64,000 nt of DNA, from the NCBI GenBank assembly GCA_965197825.1, contig CBDANW010000002.1:2294001-2358000 (forward strand). Direction: 5' to 3'. This document shows, one piece after another, positions 1 to 7,869 of the stretch (position 1 is its first letter; the number at the start of each line of letters is the position of its first letter). Below the pieces are notes generated by a model. The model was not told the DNA's origin. It did no database searches and worked only from the letters and a program-made list of their open reading frames with translations. Both the position numbers and the translations under genes were made by a program. Origin of the DNA: CBDANW01 sp965197825. Lineage in GTDB: Bacteria > Acidobacteriota > Vicinamibacteria > Marinacidobacterales > DATDRI01.

Positions 1-673
1 TGGCGATGCTCTTTTCGTACGTGCTCTTTCCGACGGAATCGTAGACCACGTCGACACCGCGACCCTCGGTCAGCTTCTTCACCTCGGCGGCGAAGTCCGA
101 CTGGTTATAGAGGATGACGGCGTCGGCTCCGGCCCCGGTGGCGGCTCGTGCCTTCTCATCGGTGGAGACGGTTCCGAATACGCGAGCCCCGAAGCGCTTG
201 GCGAGTTGGACGAGAAGAAGGCCGACGCCTCCGGCGGCGGCATGGATCAGCACCGTGTGACCGGGCTTCAAAGGGAACGTGGAGCGTGTGAGGTATTGGG
301 CGGTGAGTCCTTGTAGCATGGCAGCGGCTGCGTTGCGGCTGTCCAAGCCGTCCGGTAGAGGCACCAGCTTCTCCGTGGGCACGACGGCCTGCTCCGCGTA
401 GGCGCCCAGGGTGCCCGCATAGGCGACACGATCTCCGGCTCGGACTTTCTCGACATCTGGTCCTACGGCGTCTACGACCCCGGCGGCTTCCATTCCGGGG
501 GTAAAGGGCAGGGGCACCTTGTAGAGTCCGGTGCGGTGGTACGTGTCGATGAAATTCACGCCGATCGTTTCGAGGTGTACCCGCGCTTCCCCGCCGGCCG
601 GCTCGGGCTGAGGGACGTCCTCCAGCCTCATTGCTTCGGGACCGCCTACCTCGTGAACACAGATGGCTTTCAT
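1..673 (-). CDS. qor: Quinone oxidoreductase (MDR family), C-terminus outside window
   Basis: This is an NADPH:quinone oxidoreductase of the medium-chain dehydrogenase/reductase superfamily, a cytosolic enzyme that reduces quinone-like substrates. The translation starts MKAICVHEVGGPEAM and contains the family's N-terminal substrate-domain signature (GVNFIDTYHRTGLY, then LPFTPGMEAAGVV) followed by the nucleotide-binding Rossmann motif AAAGGVG at about residues 150-156. No structural-zinc cysteine cluster is seen, as expected for the zeta-crystallin/QOR branch. The first 224 codons are present; the gene runs off the left edge. It is divergent from the ABC permease at 981, with paired dispersed repeats in the gap. 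Confidence 0.9.
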   Translation of the reverse strand, partial: MKAICVHEVGGPEAMRLEDVPQPEPAGGEARVHLETIGVNFIDTYHRTGLYKVPLPFTPGMEAAGVVDAVGPDVEKVRAGDRVAYAGTLGAYAEQAVVPTEKLVPLPDGLDSRNAAAAMLQGLTAQYLTRSTFPLKPGHTVLIHAAAGGVGLLLVQLAKRFGARVFGTVSTDEKARAATGAGADAVILYNQSDFAAEVKKLTEGRGVDVVYDSVGKSTYEKSIA

Positions 674-761
674 CAGAGACTCCTTGCGCGAATGATAACA
701 TCTTGTACCTTCCAGGGTCTCCGAGGCTCCCCAGCGCGTCCAGCTCGTTTGATGCGCTTCA

Positions 762-864
762 GGCGTCAATAAACGGGATCTTGCTAACTAGCTCGTCAGA
801 CGCGCCTGGACGCGAGTTCTGGCGTCGATATAGGTGATCTCATTAATTAACCTCGTCAGACGCC
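762..864. repeat. Pair of dispersed ~44-bp palindrome-ended repeats
   Basis: Two tandem units, 762-803 and 821-864, each start with GGCGTC, continue with an A/T-rich core and end with CTCGTCAGACGC(C), so their ends are inverted repeats. Related pairs occur at 4694-4775 (reverse orientation) and 35401-35509, and a degenerate copy is near 63800-63870. The pair fills the 307-bp divergent gap between the quinone oxidoreductase and the permease; apart from it and the promoter at 886-915 I see nothing else there. Confidence 0.65.
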
Positions 865-885
865 GGTATGTTGCCAGACGGCAGT

Positions 886-915
886 TTGATCCGGCTCTGT
901 ATCTTTTGTTAAGAT
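886..915 (+). promoter_or_regulatory. Putative sigma-70 promoter for the ABC/LolA-like operon
   Basis: TTGATC at 886-891 is followed after 18 bp by TAAGAT at 910-915, preceded by TGT as an extended -10. It lies about 65 bp upstream of the permease start and directly downstream of the repeat pair. It matches the pattern of the other promoters called in this window; there is no experimental support. Confidence 0.4.
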
Positions 916-980
916 AGTGGGTTTACTAATGTAGGTAATATAGCTTCGGAATCGCCACCATCGGAGAACGCACGACTCAC

Positions 981-2087
981 ATGGCCAACCTTCCACTCTC
1001 CAACATCTTTTATCGTAAGACCCGCACCGGGATAGGCATTTTGTCGGTCGCTCTCGGTGTCGCCATGGTCTTGGTCCTTGTCGGGCTGACCGAAGGATCG
1101 CTCAACGAGTACGCGGAACGGATCACGAACGTGGGGGCGGATATCATGTTCATGGCTCCGGACTCGTCTCCGTTCCTCGCGCTCAATACGGGCACCATGT
1201 CGGAGGGCTTGGCCGAAAAGCTTGGAGAAGTTTCGGGCGTCGTGGTCGTGGCCCCGGTGCTGCACTGGCGCGTCACCAACATCAAGGAAACCAAGAAACT
1301 GGTTGCGATCTTTGGAGTCGATCTGTCCACGTACAACCGAATCGGCCGCGGAGTTGATATCGTGGATGGCGTGCCGTTCCAGAATCCCAACGACATCGTC
1401 GTCGACACGGTGCTTTCGAGCGCCGACAGCCTGGCGTTGGGCGACATCCTTCCCATGATGAACCAGGACTTCGAAATCTCGGGTATCTGTCGGGCCGGGG
1501 CAGGGGCGCGAATCTACATCGATCTCCACGCACTGCAAGAAGCGAGTGGCCAGCCAGGGAAAGTGAGTCTCTTCCTAGTGAAGGTTGCCAATGGAAGCTC
1601 GGTGGGTGAAGTGGCGGCGGAGCTCGAGACCCGGTTCGAAGGTTACAAGGTGATTGCCTTGGAAAGTTTCGTCGAGGAGCTGCGCAACAATGCTCTGGGA
1701 CTCAAGCAATTCACCAGTGTGCTTTCCGCTCTTGCGGTCCTCATCAGCTTTCTGGTCATTCTACTCGCGATGTACACGACGATCATCGAACGAACGAGGG
1801 AGATCGGCATGCTCAAGGCCCTGGGTGCCGGGAAGCTCTACATTATCCGGCTGGTCATGACCGAGTCCTTCCTCATCTGTTTGCTGGGTGTCCTGGTCGG
1901 CTATGGGCTCTCGCTCGCCGGTCGGGCGCTGATCGTGGGCTTGTTCCCCACTCTGACTGTCGATCTGCTCCCGAGCCAATTCGTGTTCGCCGCGCTGCTT
2001 GGGATTTGCGGTGGGTTGCTGGGTGCCTTGTATCCTGCCTATCGCGCGGCCAAACTGGATCCGGTTGAAGCGCTGAACTTCGAATAG
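981..2087 (+). CDS. ABC transporter permease, FtsX/MacB (LolC/E-like) family
   Basis: An inner-membrane permease of 368 residues with the FtsX/MacB architecture: one N-terminal transmembrane helix (about residues 15-38, ILSVALGVAMVLVLVGL), a large periplasmic domain of about 200 residues, and three C-terminal helices beginning near residue 255, with the cytoplasmic coupling segment RTREIGMLKALGA between the first two. It is followed 23 bp later by its ATPase and then by a LolA-like carrier. That order suggests a single-permease lipoprotein release system (LolCDE-like) or a related envelope exporter. The exact substrate is inferred from the neighbour, not seen in the sequence. Confidence 0.85.
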   Translation: MANLPLSNIFYRKTRTGIGILSVALGVAMVLVLVGLTEGSLNEYAERITNVGADIMFMAPDSSPFLALNTGTMSEGLAEKLGEVSGVVVVAPVLHWRVTNIKETKKLVAIFGVDLSTYNRIGRGVDIVDGVPFQNPNDIVVDTVLSSADSLALGDILPMMNQDFEISGICRAGAGARIYIDLHALQEASGQPGKVSLFLVKVANGSSVGEVAAELETRFEGYKVIALESFVEELRNNALGLKQFTSVLSALAVLISFLVILLAMYTTIIERTREIGMLKALGAGKLYIIRLVMTESFLICLLGVLVGYGLSLAGRALIVGLFPTLTVDLLPSQFVFAALLGICGGLLGALYPAYRAAKLDPVEALNFE

Positions 2088-2110
2088 CTCCTGCCACGGA
2101 ATATACAACG

Positions 2111-2839
2111 ATGATTGAAGCGAGCGAAAGTATTCTCAAAACAGTCGATCTGCGCAAGACCTACAAGGTCGGGAAGGTAGAAGTCCCCGCGCTGAGAGGC
2201 ATCAACGTGGATATTCGTGCCGGAGAGTTCGTTTCCATCATGGGACCATCCGGCTGCGGTAAGTCTACCTTGTTGCATCTCCTGGGTGGATTGTGCCGCC
2301 CGAGCTCAGGAAAAGTACTCCTGGATGGCACCGATCTCTCTGCGACGAGCGATGCCGAGCGCACCCGACTTCGCCGGCAAAAGATCGGTTTCGTTTTTCA
2401 GCGATTCAACCTTCTGCCGACGCTCACCGTCCAGGGGAACATCGAGATCGCGCAGCAGATCTTCGGGAACGGCCATCCCGGCCGGCAGGAGATTGCTGAG
2501 TTGATGGAGGTTGTGGGTTTGGCCCACAAGCTACATCACAAGCCGCTTGAGCTCTCCGTGGGTGAGCAGCAACGCGTAGCTGTTGCGCGCGCGCTCGTGA
2601 ACCACCCAGCGATCATCCTCGCCGACGAGCCTACCGGCAACCTGGATTCCCAGAACTCACGCCAGATCTTGGAGCTTCTCGCCGAGTTGAATCGAACGGA
2701 GAAGCAAACCATCCTGATGATTACCCACAACCCCGAAGCAGCAGAGGTAGGGCACCGGGTGATCGAGATGCTAGACGGCCGCGTCGTGGATCATGCGAAT
2801 GCGCCGCACCTAGTCAACACGGCGGGCGAGCTCTGTTGA
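2111..2839 (+). CDS. ABC transporter ATP-binding protein (LolD/MacB-type)
   Basis: A 242-residue ATPase that powers the adjacent FtsX-type permease. It shows Walker A (GPSGCGKST, near residue 44), a Q-loop region (FVFQRFNLLPTLTVQGN), the signature LSVGEQQRVAVARAL, Walker B (IILADEPTGNLDS) and the switch histidine (MITHNPEAA). The signature begins LSVG rather than LSGG, a mild deviation. The MGPSGCGKSTLLHLLGG segment and the lack of fused domains place it in the LolD/FtsE/MacB-type group. It sits between permease and LolA-like genes, so lipoprotein sorting is the likeliest role; macrolide or peptide efflux is an alternative. Confidence 0.9.
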   Translation: MIEASESILKTVDLRKTYKVGKVEVPALRGINVDIRAGEFVSIMGPSGCGKSTLLHLLGGLCRPSSGKVLLDGTDLSATSDAERTRLRRQKIGFVFQRFNLLPTLTVQGNIEIAQQIFGNGHPGRQEIAELMEVVGLAHKLHHKPLELSVGEQQRVAVARALVNHPAIILADEPTGNLDSQNSRQILELLAELNRTEKQTILMITHNPEAAEVGHRVIEMLDGRVVDHANAPHLVNTAGELC

Positions 2840-3003
2840 GCGTGCCAGGCCGCAGCGGGGCCCGCGAGGTTGGGTTTCGGCCCGTACGGGCCGCCGGCCG
2901 GGAGGAATTGTTTGTGAGGGACGGTGCAAGGGAATCCGGCCGTGGTTTTCGCCCGAGCGAGGAGCGAGGGCGGCCGGTGGGGGTGGGGCCCCGCCGGCAT
3001 TGG

Positions 3004-3669
3004 ATGAAGACGGCGAGTCGAGCCGCGACCCTACTTCTGACGATCCTCTGCGCGACACCCCCACCATCTTTCGGTCTCGACCGACTCGCTGAAATCCTGG
3101 CGGCCATGAAAGAGGCGGGTGACCGATTGGAAACCTTGACCGCCGACTTCGAGCAGACGAACCGCGACCACATTCTGGAAGAGGAAGAAACGAGCTCCGG
3201 GAAGCTCTTCCTCCAGGTTCCGGGTCGGATTCGATGGGAGTACGCCGCACCCGCGAGCAAAGTGCTCCTGGTGAAGGACGAAAAGATTCTGCTCTACAAC
3301 ATCGTCGCCCACCAGGTGCAAGAGTTCGAGCGGGGGCAAAATCGCGGAGCCGGTGCCGATCTTCTTATCGGCTTCGGCCGATCGAACGCGGAGATTGGAA
3401 AACACTATGATGTCAGTCTTCTCGAGGAACGGAGCGAGGAAGTCGTGCTGGAGCTGATTCCCAAACCGGACTCGAGCGCTTCTATTTTTGCCGCCATCGA
3501 GCTGACGCTCGGAAAGGCGGACTGGACGCCAATCCGCACGGTGTTCCACGAGTTGAACAAAGACACGACCACACTGGCGTTCGATGGTGTGAAGCTGAAC
3601 GAACCTCTTCCACCCAAGGTCTTCGAGCTCGATCTCCCACCGGGCGTCGAAATCATTCGCGGTGAATAG
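3004..3669 (+). CDS. lolA: LolA-like outer-membrane lipoprotein carrier protein
   Basis: A periplasmic protein of about 221 residues with a Sec signal peptide (MKTASRAATLLLTILCATPPPSFG) and LolA-type sequence: the early TLTADFEQTN segment, then SGKLFLQVPGRIRWEY and KVLLVKDEKILLYN, which form the half-barrel that holds lipoprotein acyl chains. The reading frame is open back to 2836, and an in-frame GTG at 2914 has a better ribosome site (GGGAGGAATT), but only the ATG at 3004 places the signal peptide at the N-terminus. The GC-rich 165 bp between the ATPase and this start has no other gene. Its position after an ABC unit supports lipoprotein transport. Confidence 0.75.
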   Translation: MKTASRAATLLLTILCATPPPSFGLDRLAEILAAMKEAGDRLETLTADFEQTNRDHILEEEETSSGKLFLQVPGRIRWEYAAPASKVLLVKDEKILLYNIVAHQVQEFERGQNRGAGADLLIGFGRSNAEIGKHYDVSLLEERSEEVVLELIPKPDSSASIFAAIELTLGKADWTPIRTVFHELNKDTTTLAFDGVKLNEPLPPKVFELDLPPGVEIIRGE

Positions 3670-3683
3670 AAATATCCGGGTCC

Positions 3684-4691
3684 ATGAAAACGAGAAACAA
3701 AGTAAAGATCAGGCTCACCGAGCTCTGGATGATTGCGCGTGGGCTTCTTTCCACGCGGCACCCCATCCTCGCCCATATCGTGCCCATGCGGAGGTGCAAC
3801 CTCTCCTGCACCTACTGCAACGAGTTCGACGACTTCTCGGCACCGGTGCCGCTCGAAGAGATGAAACGCCGTCTGGACCGGCTGGCGTCTCTGGGCACGG
3901 CGATCATTACCATCAGCGGGGGAGAGCCAACGCTTCATCCCGAGCTCGACGACATCATTCGACATATTCGTCGCCGCGGAATGATCGCCGGGCTCATTAC
4001 CAACGGGTATTTCCTGACTCCCGAAAGGATCGAGCGGTTGAACGAGGCGAGGTTGCAGCATCTCCAGATCTCCATCGATAACGTGGATTCCGACGACGTC
4101 TCGAAGAAGAGCCTCAAGGTGCTGGATTCCAAGTTGGAGAACCTCCGTCGCCATGCGGAGTTCTATGTGAACTTGAACTCAGTCATCGGAGGAGGCATCC
4201 GGAATCCGGAGGATGCCGTCACCGTATCCAAGCGGGCGGTCGATCTCGGCTTCAGCACCACTCTAGGCATCATCCATAACGAGGGGGGACACCTAAAGCC
4301 TCTCGATGAGACGGAAATGAAAATCTACGAGCGTCTCAGAGGGTATGGGAAACTCAGTTACGCTCGCTTCGCCAAGTTTCGCGAGAACTTGGTACAGGGT
4401 CGACCCAACACATGGCGCTGCCGCGCCGGCGGCCGCTACCTGTATGTTTGCGAGGACGGGAAGGTGCATTATTGCTCCCAGCAAAGAGGCTACCCGAACA
4501 TTCCCCTCGAAGCCTATACGAAGGAGGACATTCGGCGAGAGTTTGCTACACCCAAGAGCTGTGCACCGTATTGCACGCTGGCGTGTGTGCAGATTATTGG
4601 TCTGTTCGATAACTGGCGCTCCCCGCAGACGGTTGCCCCTTACCGCGTCGCGCGGGGGCGACCCCGAGAGGCGAGCGCCGGGGCCCCCTGA
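3684..4691 (+). CDS. Radical SAM protein with SPASM/twitch-like C-terminus
   Basis: A 335-residue iron-sulfur enzyme of the radical SAM superfamily. The cluster motif CNLSCTYC is at about residues 37-44, followed by the GGE-like SGGEPTLHPEL that binds SAM and the usual half-barrel segments (ITNGYFL, LQISIDNVDSDD). The C-terminal part carries further cysteines (CRAGGRYLYVCEDGKVHYC and CAPYCTLAC) that resemble a SPASM or twitch auxiliary-cluster domain. The substrate is unknown. It starts 14 bp after the LolA-like gene, so it is probably co-transcribed, and ends three bases before a dispersed repeat unit. The AdoMet domain is certain; a role in peptide or lipoprotein modification is only a guess from context. 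Confidence 0.85.
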   Translation: MKTRNKVKIRLTELWMIARGLLSTRHPILAHIVPMRRCNLSCTYCNEFDDFSAPVPLEEMKRRLDRLASLGTAIITISGGEPTLHPELDDIIRHIRRRGMIAGLITNGYFLTPERIERLNEARLQHLQISIDNVDSDDVSKKSLKVLDSKLENLRRHAEFYVNLNSVIGGGIRNPEDAVTVSKRAVDLGFSTTLGIIHNEGGHLKPLDETEMKIYERLRGYGKLSYARFAKFRENLVQGRPNTWRCRAGGRYLYVCEDGKVHYCSQQRGYPNIPLEAYTKEDIRREFATPKSCAPYCTLACVQIIGLFDNWRSPQTVAPYRVARGRPREASAGAP

Positions 4692-4693
4692 TT

Positions 4694-4775
4694 GGCGTCT
4701 GACTAGTTGATAAGAAAGATCACGCGTATCGACGCCAGAAGGGGGGCTAGCCAGTCGCGTCTGACTAGGTTGAGT
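4694..4775. repeat. Dispersed palindrome-ended repeat, reverse orientation, plus partial second unit
   Basis: The unit 4694-4736 begins GGCGTCTGACTAG and ends GACGCC; its reverse complement aligns with the unit at 821-864, sharing GGCGTCGATA, GTGATCT and GTCAGACGCC. A second, partial unit follows from about 4757 (GCGTCTGACTAGG). The pair lies immediately after the stop of the radical SAM gene. Its ends can form a hairpin, so it could act as a transcript end, but there is no T-run. Confidence 0.65.
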
Positions 4776-4865
4776 TTGGCACCCATGCTCAACGACGCCT
4801 CGAACTCCAACCGTTCCTCGCAAACCGGAAGATCCAACAATTCCTTACCGAGATGTTGACCGGAC

Positions 4866-4894
4866 TTGATCTACCCGGTGTTAGATGCTAAGTT
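4866..4894 (+). promoter_or_regulatory. Putative promoter of the metal-uptake operon
   Basis: TTGATC (4866-4871), a 17-bp spacer and TAAGTT (4889-4894) preceded by TGC form an extended -10 promoter. Transcription would start near 4901, which rules out the ATG at 4885 (it overlaps the -10) and favours the GTG at 4912 as the first start codon. I see no clear Zur or MntR palindrome beside it. Confidence 0.5.
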
Positions 4895-4911
4895 TTCATT
4901 GGGTCAGGATT

Positions 4912-5277
4912 GTGCGCAGCCATTCGGTTTACAGGGTGCCTATCGCTTTCGCTTTGATTTGTCTGGTTCTGGCTTCGGGTCCACTCCTTTCCTCTCACCT
5001 TCTTCAGGAAAACGCCGACCGACTCCTGCGATCGGCTGCGCCCGTGGAAGCCTGCCAGCCGGGCAACGGGCATGGTCTGGTACCCGATCATTCGCTGCTG
5101 GTGGAGCCCATCCATCTGTGCGTGATCTGTAAGGTCTTCAACGGGGCACTGCATATGGGCACCAGCCTTTCGGTGCCTCTGTTCACTCCCTCGGCCAGCA
5201 TTGCGTTTCCCCATGGCGAAAAGCTCCACTTCGCCGGCTTCTTCCGACTCTCTCGTTCTCCCCCAGCTCGCTCGTAG
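4912..5277 (+). CDS. Small exported or membrane protein with Cys/His cluster (DUF2946-like)
   Basis: A protein of about 121 residues that I cannot assign with certainty. It begins with a positively charged stretch and a hydrophobic helix (VPIAFALICLVLASGPLL) that looks like a signal peptide or anchor. A central segment holds C, H, H, H and CVIC residues (EACQPGNGHG then HLCVICKVFNG), reminiscent of small DUF2946-type proteins found near copper or zinc genes. It precedes a porin, a metal-binding protein and a metal permease, so a metal-related role is inferred. The GTG at 4912 is chosen because the upstream ATG at 4885 lies in the predicted -10 box. Confidence 0.5.
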   Translation: MRSHSVYRVPIAFALICLVLASGPLLSSHLLQENADRLLRSAAPVEACQPGNGHGLVPDHSLLVEPIHLCVICKVFNGALHMGTSLSVPLFTPSASIAFPHGEKLHFAGFFRLSRSPPARS

Positions 5278-5409
5278 GTTTCTCTCCCGCTCGACTTGCG
5301 TCCTGTTGGGCGGGATCGCGTCCGGCAACTCAAATCCTTCTTGTCGTTTGGGCATGACTACTTGCCCTGGCCGCGACGCATAACCTTGATATGGCGACTG
5401 GGGGAATGA

Positions 5410-6783
5410 ATGAACCGACAGTTGGTAGACGCTAACATTGGCTTAGTTAGGAGATTCGTTTTGGCCTTGGTGCTGGTTGCCGTGTCCGACCCTGCTGCCG
5501 CCCAGGAGGCCAGTCAAGAGGTCGCGGGGCTTCAGCAACGCGTGACAGCACTCGAGGCCGAGCTCGAATTCCTCCGTTCCGAATACGGAGCGCGTCTCCT
5601 GGCCTTGGAAGGATTGGTGACGCGCGATGCAGAGCCGTCCTCGGAGGCCGATGCAACCGAGGCTGCTACGAGTGAGGGAGAGCGGGCCTCTCTAGAAGAA
5701 GAGTTAGCAGCCATTCTCGGTGAGTCGAGTGGGGGCGGCGGAGAGGCCATCGGTCAAGAGGAGCTGGGAGCGACGCCGGAGAGAACGTTCACCGGGCGGA
5801 CCCGCAATCTCAACGTGCTCAACCCGGAGATCTCGGTAAGCGGCGATACGTTTCTCGCTCTGTCCGATGTCAGCGGGGATCCGGAAAGGAATCAGTTCCA
5901 GATCGCCGAGTTCGAGATGGCCTTTCAGGCCGCGCTCGATCCTTTCTCCGCGGCCAAGGCGTTCGTGGTGTTCGAAGAGGGTGAGTTCGAGCTCGAAGAG
6001 TCCTATATCGACTGGACCTCGTTGCCCGCCGGGCTCGGCCTGAAGTTCGGTGCCTTCCGGAATGACTTCGGCAAGCTCAACCGCTGGCACCAGCACGCTC
6101 TGCCTCAGGCGCAGCGACCCAAGGTGCACCAGGCTTTCTTGGGGGAAGAGGGTCTCCGTGGCGTGGGGGCCTCACTCTCTTGGTTACCGGCTCCGTTTCT
6201 TGGCGACTATAACGAGCTCTGGGTTCAGGTGACCAACGATCAGAACGACGTCAGTTTTTCAGGTCGCGGGTTCGATGAGCCGATCGTTACGTTGCATGAG
6301 ACCAACTACTGGGACTTGTCCGATGCGGCTTACCTGGAGGTCGGTATCTCGGCGTCGACCGGCGTCAACGACGAGCTCGGCGACTTCCGCACTCTGCTGG
6401 TCGGGACCGATTGGAGTTTCAATTGGACGCCGCCCGCCCGGGCGCTCTATAAGGGGCTCGAGGTCCGCGGGGAGTTTCTATGGCAGCAGCGTGAGGTCTT
6501 GGAAGGCACGAACGACAGTTTCGGTACCTATGCCTTCGCGACCTACAAACTCAACCAGCGGCTATTTTTCGGCCTACGTGGCGATTGGACCGAGCTTCCC
6601 GATGAGCCGGGCTCGAGCCTCTGGGGAGTCTCACCTTACGTCGATTGGTGGCAAAGCGAGTGGGTACGGATCCGCGTCCAGTACTCATATGACTCACGGA
6701 TGTTCGAAGAGCCGAAGGCCGAGAATCAACTCTTCTTCCAGGTGACCTGGTCCCTCGGGCCTCACAAGCATGAAAGGTACTAA
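5410..6783 (+). CDS. Putative outer-membrane porin of a metal-uptake operon
   Basis: A 457-residue predicted outer-membrane protein. It has a signal peptide (FVLALVLVAVSDPAAAQ), then a short heptad coiled coil (LQQRVTALEAELEFLRSEYGARLLALEG, described here only by its position, residues 38-65), an acidic low-complexity linker, and from about residue 130 a region rich in alternating aromatic and polar residues typical of a beta-barrel (for example FGAFRNDFGKLNRWHQHALP and repeated W/Y-containing strands). The coiled coil followed by a barrel resembles anion or zinc-responsive porins. It overlaps the reading frame of the metal-binding protein gene downstream, so it probably lets metal complexes through the outer membrane. 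Substrate specificity is inferred. Confidence 0.7.
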   Translation: MNRQLVDANIGLVRRFVLALVLVAVSDPAAAQEASQEVAGLQQRVTALEAELEFLRSEYGARLLALEGLVTRDAEPSSEADATEAATSEGERASLEEELAAILGESSGGGGEAIGQEELGATPERTFTGRTRNLNVLNPEISVSGDTFLALSDVSGDPERNQFQIAEFEMAFQAALDPFSAAKAFVVFEEGEFELEESYIDWTSLPAGLGLKFGAFRNDFGKLNRWHQHALPQAQRPKVHQAFLGEEGLRGVGASLSWLPAPFLGDYNELWVQVTNDQNDVSFSGRGFDEPIVTLHETNYWDLSDAAYLEVGISASTGVNDELGDFRTLLVGTDWSFNWTPPARALYKGLEVRGEFLWQQREVLEGTNDSFGTYAFATYKLNQRLFFGLRGDWTELPDEPGSSLWGVSPYVDWWQSEWVRIRVQYSYDSRMFEEPKAENQLFFQVTWSLGPHKHERY

Positions 6784-6799
6784 GATGAGAGGGCAAATC

Positions 6800-7861
6800 A
6801 TGAAGCGGTTCAGGATCACACACCGCACCGTGCTCACGGTGCTCTTGCTCGTGGTGGCGGTGATTGTCGAAGCCGCGCCACAGGACGAGCTCAACGTCGT
6901 TGCGTCCTTGACCGTGTACCGCGACCTCGCCAAGGAGATCGTTGGCGAGCGTGGTGACGTGGAAGCCATCGCCTCGGCCCGACAGGATGCGCACTTCGTC
7001 CAGGCCAAGCCGAGCTACGCCATGATGATAAGCCGAGCCGATCTCTTGCTCGCCACGGGCCTCGACCTGGAGCTATGGATGCCGGCCGTGATCGACAAAT
7101 CCCGCAACCCTCGCGTTCGGGAAGGCGAGAGAGGGTATGTCTCGTTAGCCACCGACGTGCCCATGCTTCAGGTGCCGGACAACCCGAGTCGCGCAGGCGG
7201 CGACATCCACCTTTTCGGCAACCCGCATGTGCACACGGACCCCTTGAGGGCGGTGATCGTCGCCAATAACATCAAGACCGGCCTCCGAAACGTCGATCCG
7301 GACAACGCTGCCTATTACCAGGACCAGTTCCTGGATTTCAGGCGCCGGATCCATGAGCGGCTCTTCGGCCCCGAGCTGGTCGGGCTAGTGGGCGGCGCCA
7401 AGCTGGCCGAGCTCGAGATGCAGCATGAGCTCCTGCCTTTCTTGGAGAGCAACGAGATGGGTGGCCAGCCACTGATCTCGAAGCTGGGTGGTTGGATGAA
7501 GGAGGCGGAGTGCCTGCGCGGCAAAGTGATCGTCGCCTATCATCTGAACTGGGCCTATTTTCTCGACCGCTTTGGGATCCAGGTCGCCAATTACGTAGAG
7601 CGACGCCCCGGGATTCCGCCATCCGCTGCTCATGTTGCTGACCTGATCGGGCTCATGCGTGAGGAGAATATCCAGGTGCTCTGGGTGGCCGATCACTACG
7701 ATGAACGGGTCCCGAGCCTGATCGCCGAGCGAACGGGCGGGACGTTCCTCCACGTTCCTCATTACTCGGGAGGGACGGAAACAACGTCCGATTATTTTTC
7801 CCTCGTGGACACCTGGATCCGAACCATGAAGTCAGCGTTTCCCGATTGCCAGCAGAATTAG
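6800..7861 (+). CDS. Zinc/manganese-type ABC transporter substrate-binding protein
   Basis: A cluster A-I periplasmic metal-binding protein (ZnuA/TroA-like), about 353 residues. It has a signal peptide (TVLTVLLLVVAVIVEAA), the family opening LNVVASLTVYRDLAKEIVG, the first ligand region (ARQDAHFVQAKPSYAMMISRADLLLATGLDLE), a second histidine cluster (GNPHVHTDPLRA), a third (VIVAYHLNWAYFLDRFG) and a fourth near WVADHYDERVP. The linker histidine-rich loop of true ZnuA is short here. Starts at 6770 and 6785 are also in frame; 6800 is chosen for its GAGAGG ribosome site. The permease follows immediately. Metal (Zn, Mn or Fe) cannot be fixed from sequence. Confidence 0.85.
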   Translation: MKRFRITHRTVLTVLLLVVAVIVEAAPQDELNVVASLTVYRDLAKEIVGERGDVEAIASARQDAHFVQAKPSYAMMISRADLLLATGLDLELWMPAVIDKSRNPRVREGERGYVSLATDVPMLQVPDNPSRAGGDIHLFGNPHVHTDPLRAVIVANNIKTGLRNVDPDNAAYYQDQFLDFRRRIHERLFGPELVGLVGGAKLAELEMQHELLPFLESNEMGGQPLISKLGGWMKEAECLRGKVIVAYHLNWAYFLDRFGIQVANYVERRPGIPPSAAHVADLIGLMREENIQVLWVADHYDERVPSLIAERTGGTFLHVPHYSGGTETTSDYFSLVDTWIRTMKSAFPDCQQN

Positions 7862-7869
7862 GAGAGAGC

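Noticed and set aside
2836..3003. A small gene ahead of the LolA-like gene
   Set aside because: The frame is open only because of high GC; no start, ribosome site or homology supports it and the signal peptide begins at 3004.
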